Notes under the pieces: model-generated | Database searches by the model: none | Told to the model about the DNA's origin: nothing | The model's input: the letters and a program-made list of their open reading frames with translations, nothing else | Program-made: the position numbers and the translations under genes | Shown: one piece after another, positions 47,677-55,797 of the stretch | Layout: every line of letters begins with the position of its first letter | Position numbering within the stretch: position 1 is the first letter of the stretch | Assembly: GCA_044222395.1 (NCBI GenBank) | Contig: JBGANK010000011.1 | Location: 12,694-76,693, forward strand | Direction: 5' to 3' | DNA length: 64,000 bases | DNA from: JAEUMD01 sp044222395 | Lineage (GTDB): Bacteria > Pseudomonadota > Alphaproteobacteria > Rhizobiales > Hyphomicrobiaceae

Positions 47677-48561
47677 ATGAGACGCTCCATAGTCATGCTG
47701 ACGGTTCTGGCCGCTGCAGCTGCGCTCGCTCCAGCACCAGTGTCGGCCCAGGGCTGGACCTCGTCCGGGCCATCCTTCGCAAGCGACACCCAGCGTACTG
47801 CGGAGCAGGAGGAAGCCGCGCGCGCCGAGCGCCGCAAGAATTATCCCCCGACCGTCTATCCGAAATTCATGCAAGGCGGCGAGCGCCCCGACATCGCACC
47901 GGCCGCGCCGCCGACCGTCTACTTCGACAGGCAAGAAGAGCCGGGCTCGATCATCATCGATACCCAGGAGCGCAAGCTCTATTACGTGCTGCCGGGCAAG
48001 AAGGCCTATCAGTATCCGATTTCGGTTGGCCGCGAAGGCTTCACCTGGAGCGGCACGGAGCGCATCAGCCGCATCGCCTCGTGGCCGTCTTGGACGCCGC
48101 CGCCGGAGATGCACAAGCGCATTGCCGGTTTGCCGCAGACGGTGACGGGCGGTATGAAGAACCCGCAGGGAGCACGCGCGCTTTATCTCGGCAACACCGT
48201 CTACCGCATCCACGGCACCAACAACGACCGCACCGTCGGCCGCGCCAACTCGTCGGGCTGCTTCCGCTTGAGGAACGAGCATGTCGTGCATCTTGCATCG
48301 ATCGCCAAGGTCGGCACCAAGGTGAAGGTGATGCAGGCCTATGCTGGCAACGTCAGCGAGAGCATGCCACTGACATCGCTGTTCGACATCTTCGGCGACA
48401 GCGACGATCCTGCCGCCAAGACCGCGAAGAGCAAGAGCAAGAAGGCGGCAGCGAAGAAGCCCGCCGCCAAGAAGCCCGCTGTCGCGATCAAGCCAACCGC
48501 GAGCGAGCCTGTCGCCAACGCATCGACCGAACCGTCCGCCAAGAAAGCCGCAGCGGAGTAG
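47677..48561 (+). CDS. L,D-transpeptidase (YkuD domain), active-site type
   Basis: A 294-aa exported enzyme. Signal peptide (VMLTVLAAAAALAPAPVSAQ), a linker, then a YkuD domain with GSIIIDTQERKLYYVLPGKK and the catalytic HGTNN...RANSSGCFRLRN (His and Cys present). These enzymes form 3-3 peptidoglycan cross-links or attach proteins such as Omp25-like barrels to peptidoglycan in the periplasm. The C-terminal 50 residues are Lys/Ala-rich (KKAAAKKPAAKKPA), a basic tail likely to bind the cell wall or outer membrane. It contrasts with the cysteine-free paralogue-like protein at 6560-7825. Confidence 0.93.
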   Translation: MRRSIVMLTVLAAAAALAPAPVSAQGWTSSGPSFASDTQRTAEQEEAARAERRKNYPPTVYPKFMQGGERPDIAPAAPPTVYFDRQEEPGSIIIDTQERKLYYVLPGKKAYQYPISVGREGFTWSGTERISRIASWPSWTPPPEMHKRIAGLPQTVTGGMKNPQGARALYLGNTVYRIHGTNNDRTVGRANSSGCFRLRNEHVVHLASIAKVGTKVKVMQAYAGNVSESMPLTSLFDIFGDSDDPAAKTAKSKSKKAAAKKPAAKKPAVAIKPTASEPVANASTEPSAKKAAAE

Positions 48562-48610
48562 GGGGCGTCGAAGCGCGTTTTGCGGGTACTCGTGCCAGGG
48601 TGCGACGAGT

Positions 48611-48773
48611 TCTAGAGGCTTTCAGAATTGGGCGGCAGCGCCACGACCCTTTTCGTCATGGCCGTGCTTGACACGGCCATCCAGGTCTAATGCATAAAGC
48701 GCCCGTGTTTCTGGATGGCCGGATCAAGTCCCGCCATGGAGTGATGTTTCCGTCAACTCCTGAATCGCTCTAG
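48611..48773. repeat. Dispersed palindromic repeat, family A copy 2
   Basis: Begins TCTAGAGGCTTTCAGAATTG and ends TGAATCGCTCTAG, aligning with 8061-8211 over its whole length. The left arm GTCATGGCCGTGCTTGACACG and the right arm CTGGATGGCCGGATCAAG, then CCGCCATGGA, are roughly complementary, so the element can fold. It starts the gene-free repeat cluster after the L,D-transpeptidase gene. The named left arm is at about 48655-48675. Confidence 0.7.
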
Positions 48774-48845
48774 CAGGCGTGTCTAGGCTTCCGCCTCCGC
48801 GTGAATGACGTTCTGGGATGCGGCCACGTCGGCTTCACCCTCGAT

Positions 48846-48992
48846 CGTCATCCCGGGCTTGGCCCGGGATCCATGCAAGTCGCCACGCATGCAACGCAAG
48901 ATCTGAGAGCCGCCGCTGCAGCACGCTCGATCAATCCGACAGGTGTTGGAAAAGAAGAATCTTGTGTGGGTCCGGCCTGCGCCGGGATGACG
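48846..48992. repeat. Dispersed palindrome, family C (TCATCCCGGGC type)
   Basis: TCATCCCGGGCTTGGCCCGG is followed by GATCCA at 48846-48871, and a mirrored arm TGGGTCC...GCCGGGATGACG ends near 48992. This paired-arm layout, with about 90 bp between, matches a very common interspersed repeat of alphaproteobacterial genomes. Confidence 0.65.
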
Positions 48993-49195
48993 AAGCGACC
49001 CCCTCGCGCGACATCAATCCGCAGCGGCTGTTGGGCTGACGCCGCCGGTTTGGCAGGCGAGCCGAGGCGCTGATCCCCTCGAGCGTCGAGGCGGAAACAC
49101 CTCGATACCAGTTCGCAATCCGCGTCATCGTCTTGGGTAGCCGACGCGCCACGTGCGGCGGCGGTCGACACGACGCCATTGCACACCGCGTCGTC

Positions 49196-49323
49196 CTAGA
49201 GCCCGATCGGCCAAGATGGAACCACTTCTGGTTCCGGCGCAGGCGTGATTGAGACCCTCAAACAAGGGCTAAGAGCAGGCCAAATCGGGCGGTGTGATTC
49301 CATCAAGATCGGACCTGCTCTAG
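49196..49323. repeat. Dispersed palindrome, family D, containing a CCACTTCTGGTT unit
   Basis: The element runs from CTAGAGCCCGATCGG to CGGACCTGCTCTAG, so its ends are inverted (CTAGAGC / GCTCTAG) as in family B. Inside, GGAACCACTTCTGGTTCC is a perfect palindrome-like hairpin, followed by GGCGTGATTGAGACCCTCAA. The same internal unit recurs at 49560-49612 and 49736-49790. Confidence 0.6.
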
Positions 49324-49497
49324 CGCGACTGGCAGCGCGGTCGCGCGGCCACGCCATCGGCGCAGAGCCCGCCAGCGAATACGAGACGCCCCGCCTTGCT
49401 ATCAAGACCTCGATCGCATGGGGTGCAACCCCTTCAGGTTCCAGCGAAGAAATAAATCAGAATCGCAATCGAAACCCTGAACAGCCTGAAATTAAAC

Positions 49498-49790
49498 CGC
49501 TTTGCGTTGCGGTGGAGGCGTGAATCAGAGACGCAAATACAAGCTGAATTGCCAGAAACAAAACCACTTCTGGTTGCGGCTACGGCTGTGGTCGAACTCT
49601 CGATCAAGGATTTGCTGCATCTCCAGCCGAAGCGTGGCGCGGTTGAGCGTGAAAAACATTCTCAAAACAGAAAACCAGGTCGTGTTCATGTTTTCACGAA
49701 GCGCGGACACGACCGCAAGTCTGATATTTTTGAATTGAACCACTTCTGGTTGCGACGAAGGCGTGGATCAGACTCTCAATCAAAGACTTG
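49498..49790. repeat. Degenerate repeat cluster (CCACTTCTGGTT units)
   Basis: Units starting CCACTTCTGGTTGCG and running into a GTGGTCGAACTCTCGATCAA-like or GTGGATCAGACTCTCAATCAA-like segment occur at 49560-49612 and 49736-49790. A weaker one (CCGCTTTGCGTTGCGGTGG) lies at about 49498. Between them GGTTGAGCGTGAAAAACATT, then CTCAAAACA at about 49639-49667, resembles repeat family B. The rest of 48562-49921 holds no supported gene. Confidence 0.55.
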
Positions 49791-49921
49791 GAACCGGCCG
49801 CCGTGGCAGAGCCGGTTCTAGCGAGATTGAATCTGTTCTAGTACAGGCATCAAAGTCGCACTTGATTTCACGCAGTTCCAACCTGCGTCCCGCGCCGCCG
49901 ATTGCTTGGCGTCCGCAAGCC

Positions 49922-50584
49922 TCAGCGGCGCACGGGCTCGATGGCACTGCCTGCCCCTGTGACTTCGGCGGCCAATTGGTCGGCCGATGCGAAGCCGTCG
50001 ATCCGCACCCAGGACTCGCCGGCAGCTCTGCGGAAGAACACCGCGACGGGGTGAGCCATCTTGTCGCCGAGGTAGACGTCGAAGGCCTTCTGCGCAGCAA
50101 TGCTCTGGTCGTGAGTTCCGGTCAGGAACCGCCAGTCTTTACCCTTGCGGAAACTCTCAGCGTAGTACTTCAGCTGTTCCGGCGTGTCGTACTCGGGGTC
50201 GATCGAGATCGAAACGAGACGCGCTTTCACGCGCTGCTCCGACAGCGATTGCTCGAGTTCGGAGAACGTCTGGGTCATGATCGGGCAGACGCTCGGGCAG
50301 CTCGTGAAGATGAAGTTCACGAACACCGGGTCCGGCTGGTCGAGGTGCGCGGCAAGGTCCACGCGATTGTTTTCACTGTCGATTAGGTTGAGCGCCGGTA
50401 CTGCCACCCGCACACCTGAGCGCCGCCGGATCTGATTGGCGTCAGCCGCCATTGGCGCTGCAGACGAAGCGGCTGCCGGATCTCCGCCGGCTACCTGCTT
50501 CGATGCCGCTTGCGCGGAGGGGCACCCCCGAACAGCTGATACGGCAAGCACTATGAACAAAAAACACGCCAACGGAAAATGCAT
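49922..50584 (-). CDS. SCO1/SenC/PrrC-type copper chaperone
   Basis: A 220-aa exported thioredoxin-fold protein that delivers copper to Cu-A sites or acts as a thiol reductant. It has an N-terminal signal/anchor (MHFPLACFLFIVLAVSAVRG, followed by a Cys that could be lipidated). The copper motif TSCPSVCPIM (CxxxC) lies near residue 91, and a distal His in DKMAHPVAVFF. A second start codon (TTG 50593) is possible. It is divergent from the multicopper oxidase gene, with a shared 276-bp regulatory region containing an FNR/DNR-like box. It is distinct from the second SCO gene in the NOR operon. Confidence 0.93.
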   Translation of the reverse strand: MHFPLACFLFIVLAVSAVRGCPSAQAASKQVAGGDPAAASSAAPMAADANQIRRRSGVRVAVPALNLIDSENNRVDLAAHLDQPDPVFVNFIFTSCPSVCPIMTQTFSELEQSLSEQRVKARLVSISIDPEYDTPEQLKYYAESFRKGKDWRFLTGTHDQSIAAQKAFDVYLGDKMAHPVAVFFRRAAGESWVRIDGFASADQLAAEVTGAGSAIEPVRR

Positions 50585-50672
50585 GTTCGCCAACCTCGCT
50601 CGTCGTGAAAATGGAAAGGATCGGAATTCAGGATCGTGCGCGAAAACCTAAACCGAGTGGTTCGACCAACAT

Positions 50673-50686
50673 TTAACTTGAGTCAA
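50673..50686. promoter_or_regulatory. FNR/DNR/NnrR-type box upstream of the multicopper oxidase and SCO genes
   Basis: TTAAC-TTGA-GTCAA is the reverse of TTGAC-TCAA-GTTAA, a 5-4-5 palindrome of the Crp/Fnr class that reads TTGAY-N4-RTCAA. The same half-sites in the same order occur before the NOR operon. It lies between the two divergent starts (89 bp from the SCO ATG and 175 bp from the oxidase ATG), so it could serve either. Confidence 0.6.
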
Positions 50687-50860
50687 AGAATAGCTTCCTC
50701 CATTCTGGCAGAACAGGTGCTGATTTTTATGCGCAAAGGTGCCGCGCATTTTTCATTCGACGTGCGGGACGATTGCACTCACGGACGGGACCACGCGATT
50801 GAGCGTGGACGGCCGATCGTCTTGGTTGAATTGTAGTTTGCTTTATTTGGGAGAGTTTCC

Positions 50861-52930
50861 ATGCGTAACCTGTATTCTCGACGCGCGTTCATCAGGAACG
50901 CGGCGGTGGTCGGTGCTGGATCGGCCGTTGCCTCGTCTATCGGCGGCACAGGAGCCCTCGCCCAGTTCATCCGGTTGCGGCCCAATGCGCGCCTTCCAGC
51001 GCAGCCGCTCAATCCGGCGCTGGTCGCCAAGTTCGTCAACAGGCTCGTCAACCCGCTCGGTGACGCCCCGCTGACCGTCGTCAAGGCGGTGCCCGGGGCA
51101 ACGGAAGTCACGGCGACCCTCAAGATCCAGCAGGCAAGTCAATCGCTGGGGTTGCGCGTTGGCTTTTTCGGTCTGTTGCAACTGCCAAAAACCACGGTCT
51201 GGGGCTATAACCTGACCACGCCACCTGCTCCAGGGACGGCGACCATCGTCAACCCTGGCACGACCGCCACCTATCCCGGCCCGACGTTCGTCATGCAGCG
51301 CGACGTCAAACTCACCGTCACGTTCGAGAACGACCTTCAGGCGAACGGGCAGCCGCTGCGATTTCCCGCCAACGTACCGGTCGACACCACGCTCGATTGG
51401 GCCAACCCCGGCTCACTCGGCGGCACGGCGCCGATTCCCGTCGTCACCCACCTGCACGGCAGCCGCGTCAACGCGGAAGGTACGCTGGACGAGAATGGCC
51501 AGCCCGATAACGGCCGGTCGGACGGTGGACCCGATGGCTGGTCGACTCCGGATGCGATAGCGCCGGTCTACACCGGCCCGTTGTTCACCAGGCCCTATAC
51601 CTTCAATAACGATCAGGAGGCGGGGTTCCTCTGGTATCACGACCACGCGCTCGGCATCACCCGCACCAACGTGTACATGGGGCTCGCCGGCATCTGTCTC
51701 TTGCGCGACAACAACGAGAACATGCTGATCAACACGAATGTGCTGCCCAGCTATCCCTACGAGGTGCCGCTGGTCATCCAGGACCGCATGTTCCAGACCG
51801 ACGGCTCGCTATTCTATCCGAATGCCGTCGTTCCAACTGATCCCGCCCTCCCCACTCCAACGCACCTGCCGGAGTTCTTCGGCGACATCGTGCTCGTCAA
51901 CACGCTGCCGTGGCCGCGGCTCGACGTGGAGCGGCGCAAGTACCGTCTGCGTCTGCTCAATGGTTCGGACTCGCGCTTCTACGAGCTGAGCCTGCAGCGG
52001 CCGAACGGCACCAAGCTGCCGATCTGGGTGATCGGCAACGAGCTCGGCCTGCTCAATAAGCCGGAGCCGGCCGTGCTCGAGAAGGCGACCGCCGCCAGCG
52101 GTATCGTGACCCAGCCGGACACGCTGCTGATCGGGCCTGGCGAGCGCTATGACGTGATCGTCGACTTTTCGTCGCTCCCGTTCGGCACGCTTGTCACGAT
52201 GCGCAACACCGCCAACTCGCCCTATCCGGATGCCGCGGCGCCGGTCGCCGGACAGACCGACCGCGTCATGATGTTCGCGGTGGTCAAGCCACTCAATCGG
52301 GCTGTGCCCAACGCGTCGGTCGCGCTGACCACGCCGCTGCGCGGCGTAGCAGGGGTTGCTGCCCCAATAACGCCGCTGCTCGATCCGCCGAACACAGCCG
52401 CAATCTCCAACACAAGGCAGCTGTTCCTGTTCGAGGGCTTGGACAGCTTCGGCCGCCTGATGACCATGCTGGGCGTGGTTGGCCAGGAAGCAGCAGATGC
52501 CGCCGGCACGTTTGTGTTTAAGGATCCGATCACCGAGCAGCCACACGTCGGTACGAGCGAGGTATGGGAGTTCTACAATACGACAGTCGATGCCCATCCC
52601 ATCCATATGCACCTCGTCGACTTCCGGGTCATCGACCGGCAGCCGTTCACGGGTGCAACGATAGACAAGACCAACACGGACGGCTCGACGGGCGCTTATC
52701 TGCCGAGTGTCGAATTGTCGGGAACGGCGCGCGCACCCCAGGCCTGCGAGAGCGGGCGCAAGGATACGGTCGTCTGCTATCCGGGCGAGGTGACGCGCGT
52801 CGTGGCGAACTTCCACCGGACCGGCGAGTACGTCTATCACTGCCATATCCTCTCGCACGAGGATCACGAGATGATGCGGCGCTACGTGGTGATCGACCCC
52901 AACCAGCCGGTGACCCAGGCGCAGCTCTGA
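50861..52930 (+). CDS. Tat-exported multicopper oxidase, CotA/bilirubin oxidase-like
   Basis: A 689-aa three-cupredoxin multicopper oxidase that couples one-electron oxidation of a substrate (metal ions, phenols or bilirubin-like compounds) to oxygen reduction in the periplasm. A Tat-like signal (SRRAFIRNAAVVGAGSAVAS) starts the protein. Copper ligands: HLHG at about 197-200, WYHDHALG at 259-265, HPIHMHL at about 576, and YHCHILSHEDHEMM near 659-672. The last contains the T1 His/Cys and an axial Met (about 671). All ligands for T1, T2 and T3 copper are present. GGGAGAG before ATG 50861 is the ribosome site. Its neighbours, a SCO chaperone and a cytochrome c fusion protein, suggest a periplasmic redox unit. 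The substrate is unknown. Confidence 0.93.
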   Translation: MRNLYSRRAFIRNAAVVGAGSAVASSIGGTGALAQFIRLRPNARLPAQPLNPALVAKFVNRLVNPLGDAPLTVVKAVPGATEVTATLKIQQASQSLGLRVGFFGLLQLPKTTVWGYNLTTPPAPGTATIVNPGTTATYPGPTFVMQRDVKLTVTFENDLQANGQPLRFPANVPVDTTLDWANPGSLGGTAPIPVVTHLHGSRVNAEGTLDENGQPDNGRSDGGPDGWSTPDAIAPVYTGPLFTRPYTFNNDQEAGFLWYHDHALGITRTNVYMGLAGICLLRDNNENMLINTNVLPSYPYEVPLVIQDRMFQTDGSLFYPNAVVPTDPALPTPTHLPEFFGDIVLVNTLPWPRLDVERRKYRLRLLNGSDSRFYELSLQRPNGTKLPIWVIGNELGLLNKPEPAVLEKATAASGIVTQPDTLLIGPGERYDVIVDFSSLPFGTLVTMRNTANSPYPDAAAPVAGQTDRVMMFAVVKPLNRAVPNASVALTTPLRGVAGVAAPITPLLDPPNTAAISNTRQLFLFEGLDSFGRLMTMLGVVGQEAADAAGTFVFKDPITEQPHVGTSEVWEFYNTTVDAHPIHMHLVDFRVIDRQPFTGATIDKTNTDGSTGAYLPSVELSGTARAPQACESGRKDTVVCYPGEVTRVVANFHRTGEYVYHCHILSHEDHEMMRRYVVIDPNQPVTQAQL

Positions 52931-52961
52931 GCCTCTGTCACGGCTCTGCGAATGATGACGG

Positions 52962-52989
52962 GCGCCACGGACCGCAAGGTCCGTGGCGC
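52962..52989. terminator. Bidirectional terminator between the oxidase and cytochrome genes
   Basis: A perfect 12-bp stem, GCGCCACGGACC / GGTCCGTGGCGC, with a GCAA tetraloop lies in the 80-bp space between two convergent stop codons. It can terminate both transcripts, although no long T-run is present on either strand. Confidence 0.75.
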
Positions 52990-53010
52990 ATCCGTTCCAG
53001 GCGCTTGCCT

Positions 53011-54654
53011 TCAAGGCGTCAGCCAGTCGCGCACCTTCTCCATCCGGTTCCCATCGCCCGTGAAGCGCGCGATGTAGGCCCCGCGTGAGCTGAACCGCTG
53101 TCCAATTCCGATGTTGAAGCGCGGATAGGCCTGTGGTGCCGGGGCGTTGCCCATCGCGACGGGATAGCTTTCGACCTCGTCGATGAGGTGATCGCGATAG
53201 GTGTAGCCGCGCATCCGATACAAGCTCTCGGCGGCGATGTTGCAGGCGGCGAGCGTATTGCCTGCAAGGATCTCGTCGGCACCTGCCAAGCCGTGCTTGT
53301 TCAGGAACGGCCGCAGATTGAACGACATGCGCACCTCGCGCCGTTCGGGTGCATCGAGCGGATAGAGCATCAGGGTGCGCGCTTTCCAGGCGGCCGGCAA
53401 CGGCGCACGCTCGAGCCCCGCGAGCCAGCCGGAGACGACAATCGCACCCGCGTCGGGGGTTTGGTGGGTGTCGAGCGCTGTGACCTCGTCGCGATCGAGC
53501 CACAGCACCAGCGCATCGGACTTGCCCAAGCCGCCGAGAACCTCGGCGATGCCGGCGTCATCCGGGCGCGCGAGCCGTCGCTCATCGATCATGAGTGAAT
53601 CGCCGAGCGCCTGGCGCAGCTCGCCCGCCGCGCGCTGCGAAGTCTCGGAACGTCCGGTGACGACAACGACACGTCTGAGGCCGAGCCGGGATGTCTCCTC
53701 GCGGATGAAGCGCCCAGCCACCCGCGCCTCGAGCAGCACGCCGCCGGAGAAATAGAAGCTGTAGACGTCCTCCTTCAGTCCGTTGCCCGGCACGTCGACA
53801 TTGGGGAACAGGCAGGGAATGCGCTCGCGCTCGCAGAATTCATGAACCGGATGCCACTCCGCGCCTCCGAGCCCCGAGAGGAAGGCCAAGACGGGCGCTT
53901 CACGGGCTTTCGCCTCCAACTGGGCACGCCAGGTCGCAGACGGCCCGTCGAGATCCCAGACCGCAAGTGGCGGCGACGCGCCTTCTGGTGCGGGATCGGA
54001 GAACCGCTCGCCGAGGCAAGCCGAGAGTGTTCGCACCACGGCATCGCGGCGCTCGCGCGATTGCCCAGGCGCGATCACTGTGGCGAACACCGCCCTCTTG
54101 CCGTCGAGCCCCGGAGGCGGACCGTCGGAGAGCTGGCGCAGATAGGCGGCGAGGTTCGCCATGTCGTCGTCGCCGAGCTCGTAGCGTGGCATCAGCGCCT
54201 TGAACACGTGGCCTGACGGGGCGACACCTGATCGGATGGCGCGTGCAAGCGACGCTTCGTCATAGACCGGTCGCGTCAAGTGGGGAGCGGCCTTGTGCGG
54301 TGACCCCGGCGCCGACCGCCGCAAGAACGTTTGCCTGGAATGGTCGTTCCGGAACAGCGCCGGTCCGGTGACCGGAGGAATGAGAGAGCCGCCTTCGTAC
54401 ATGCCGAAGCCGCTGCGACGGTGACAGTTGACGCAGGCGACCGCTCGTCCGGCCCCCGTGGTCCCGCCAGCACGTCGCGCACGCAGTGGCACGCCGGAGG
54501 AGAGTAGACCCTGATCGTAGATCTTCCGCCCGGCTTCGACGTCCGCTAAGGCAGAACTCTCGCCGGACAGGGCCGGCACCGCCAGTAGCGCGGTTGGCGC
54601 CATGGCAGCAAGTGCCAGCAGCACGCGCGGCCGCCGCGATCCGATGCTCGACAC
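53011..54654 (-). CDS. Cytochrome c fused to a type-1 periplasmic binding-protein fold
   Basis: A 547-aa exported protein starting at GTG 54654 (MSSIGSRRPRVLLALAAMAP). After a signal peptide, residues 35-160 form a mono-heme cytochrome c (CVNCH at 74-78; probable axial Met in ALMPRYELGDDDMANLAAYL). Residues about 165-510 look like a periplasmic-binding-protein type 1 (Leu/Ile/Val-binding-like) ligand domain: KRAVFATVIAPGQSRERRDA, RVVVVTGRSETSQRAAGELR, DALVLWLDRDEVTALD, GAIVVSGWLAG. A C-terminal tail (HLIDEVESYPVAMGNAP) follows. Fusion of a heme domain to a ligand-sensing fold is unusual. It is convergent with the multicopper oxidase; exchange of electrons between the two is plausible but unproven. 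Confidence 0.75.
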   Translation of the reverse strand: MSSIGSRRPRVLLALAAMAPTALLAVPALSGESSALADVEAGRKIYDQGLLSSGVPLRARRAGGTTGAGRAVACVNCHRRSGFGMYEGGSLIPPVTGPALFRNDHSRQTFLRRSAPGSPHKAAPHLTRPVYDEASLARAIRSGVAPSGHVFKALMPRYELGDDDMANLAAYLRQLSDGPPPGLDGKRAVFATVIAPGQSRERRDAVVRTLSACLGERFSDPAPEGASPPLAVWDLDGPSATWRAQLEAKAREAPVLAFLSGLGGAEWHPVHEFCERERIPCLFPNVDVPGNGLKEDVYSFYFSGGVLLEARVAGRFIREETSRLGLRRVVVVTGRSETSQRAAGELRQALGDSLMIDERRLARPDDAGIAEVLGGLGKSDALVLWLDRDEVTALDTHQTPDAGAIVVSGWLAGLERAPLPAAWKARTLMLYPLDAPERREVRMSFNLRPFLNKHGLAGADEILAGNTLAACNIAAESLYRMRGYTYRDHLIDEVESYPVAMGNAPAPQAYPRFNIGIGQRFSSRGAYIARFTGDGNRMEKVRDWLTP

Positions 54655-54687
54655 GGTTCATTACTCTCCCTGCACGACCTGGGCACC

Positions 54688-55053
54688 TTATATACTAGAG
54701 GATGGGTTCGATCTGCTCCTGCCCTCGACAGATGGCCGAACCGGTCCCGGGCTTGTCTCGGTCGGCACGGCATCGGCATTCGACGTCATGCGCCCGGCCC
54801 ACCGCAACGTCCCCTTTCCGAGGCGGTTCCTAGACCTACGGCATGTGGGCTGGGTCCATGAGGACTGGATCATTGGGTGCAGGGCTCTAAGAAACTCCGG
54901 CATGTCGAGCGGCGATGTTCGTCGCGAAATATAGAGGGCGAAAAATACTGGACACTGCCTCTGCAGGAAGCGCCCGAGGGATGAGGAGTAGGCGCGTGCG
55001 CGGTAGAAGTAGAGGCCTGTTTCCTCGTCGAAGCGCCGGCCGGTGTAGCAGTA
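54688..55053 (-). pseudogene. RHS/YD-repeat protein C-terminal remnant
   Basis: Read on the minus strand from 55053 the frame gives YCYTGRRFDEETGLYFYRAR then AYSSSLGRFLQR. This is the core consensus that closes RHS repeat shells just before their toxic C-terminal tip. An in-frame TGA lies about 20 bp upstream, so the large N-terminal part is missing. The residues after the core (about 80 aa to the stop at 54688) are Arg/Ser/Pro-rich and match nothing I know. No start codon precedes it. It is best seen as a fossil of an RHS gene. The rest of 54655-55613 shows no supported gene. Confidence 0.6.
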
Positions 55054-55526
55054 GGCCGCTGTCGCTGTTCAGACGGCAACGGTCTTGCCGAAGCTTTGTA
55101 GGCATTTGCGTGCGGCTTGCTGGTCGTTCGGATCGAAGCAGAGCGCTAAGACATTGAATTCTTTTGCCGACAGTTGAGTCGGCTGCGGGGATCTCGCAAT
55201 AAGGCGCTGATAACGCGAAGAAACATGTAAATTTTGGTTGCGGGGGTCGACAGTGGGCGATGCCGCCGTGAGGCGATGCCGCTCGCAGCGGGGGCGTGAA
55301 AATTTAAGGGTTGGCCAGCGACTGCGACCCGATTTTTTATCCCAACTTCGCTCCTTGGCGGCTGCGATGACTTCATATGCCTCCACTTCCAGTTCGCTTC
55401 GAAAGCGTCTCGAGGATTCTGACGGGGGTCAAGCGCAGGGGCGCAGTTTTCAGTGCTCCGGTGTTGCGGAGCCATAACAAGCTTGGCTCTCCGAAAATAT
55501 TCGCAAATCGCAAAAGTAACGGCCGC

Positions 55527-55540
55527 TTGACGTTGGTTAA
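55527..55540 (+). promoter_or_regulatory. FNR/DNR/NnrR-type box upstream of the NOR-like operon
   Basis: TTGAC-GTTG-GTTAA lies within the longer palindrome GCTTGAC-N4-GTTAAGC (55525-55542), about 74 bp before the first start codon. A class II activator centred at -41.5 would put transcription start near 55575, in reasonable distance for a leader of about 40 nt. The box is the same type as that at 50673-50686. Confidence 0.7.
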
Positions 55541-55613
55541 GCGCGCGTGCCGGTGCCCGACGCATTGTGTCAGCATAAAAATTCCGCGTTGCAACCGCGA
55601 TCGGAGGAACACC

Positions 55614-55787
55614 GTGACCCAAGAGACCAAGGCGGCCGGTCCGAGCGATGCCTCGGCCCATATTCCTGTAATGCAGCGTATCCTCGACAATCCGTTCCTT
55701 CTGCTCTTCATCGGAGTCGTTGTTCCGACAGTCTTTTATATCCTCTGGGGTCTCATCGAGCTGACCCAGATTCCGATTGCCAAATAG
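55614..55787 (+). CDS. Small single-helix membrane subunit of a heme-copper enzyme
   Basis: A 57-aa protein starting at GTG 55614, chosen because GGAGGA lies 7 bp upstream (55602-55607); an ATG would require a much longer frame without a ribosome site. One membrane helix covers about 29-49 (FLLLFIGVVVPTVFYILWGL). It ends 10 bp before the Cu-A subunit gene, with a ribosome site AGGAGCC between. Its place directly before subunit II recalls the tiny subunit IIa of ba3-type oxidases. No sequence match is claimed. Confidence 0.7.
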   Translation: MTQETKAAGPSDASAHIPVMQRILDNPFLLLFIGVVVPTVFYILWGLIELTQIPIAK

Positions 55788-55797
55788 GAGCCGCGCC

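Noticed and set aside
48562..49921. A CRISPR array in the repeat-rich gap
   Set aside because: Repeats are of different families, differ in sequence and are irregularly spaced. No cas genes are near.
51809..53503. A 564-codon minus-strand frame over the end of the multicopper oxidase and the cytochrome gene
   Set aside because: It crosses two strongly supported genes in other frames, and its sequence is Arg/His-rich without motifs.
55069..55386. A 105-codon minus-strand frame upstream of the RHS remnant, as a possible small gene
   Set aside because: No ribosome site, no homology I can name, and it runs over AT-rich intergenic sequence. The RHS fossil is in a different frame.
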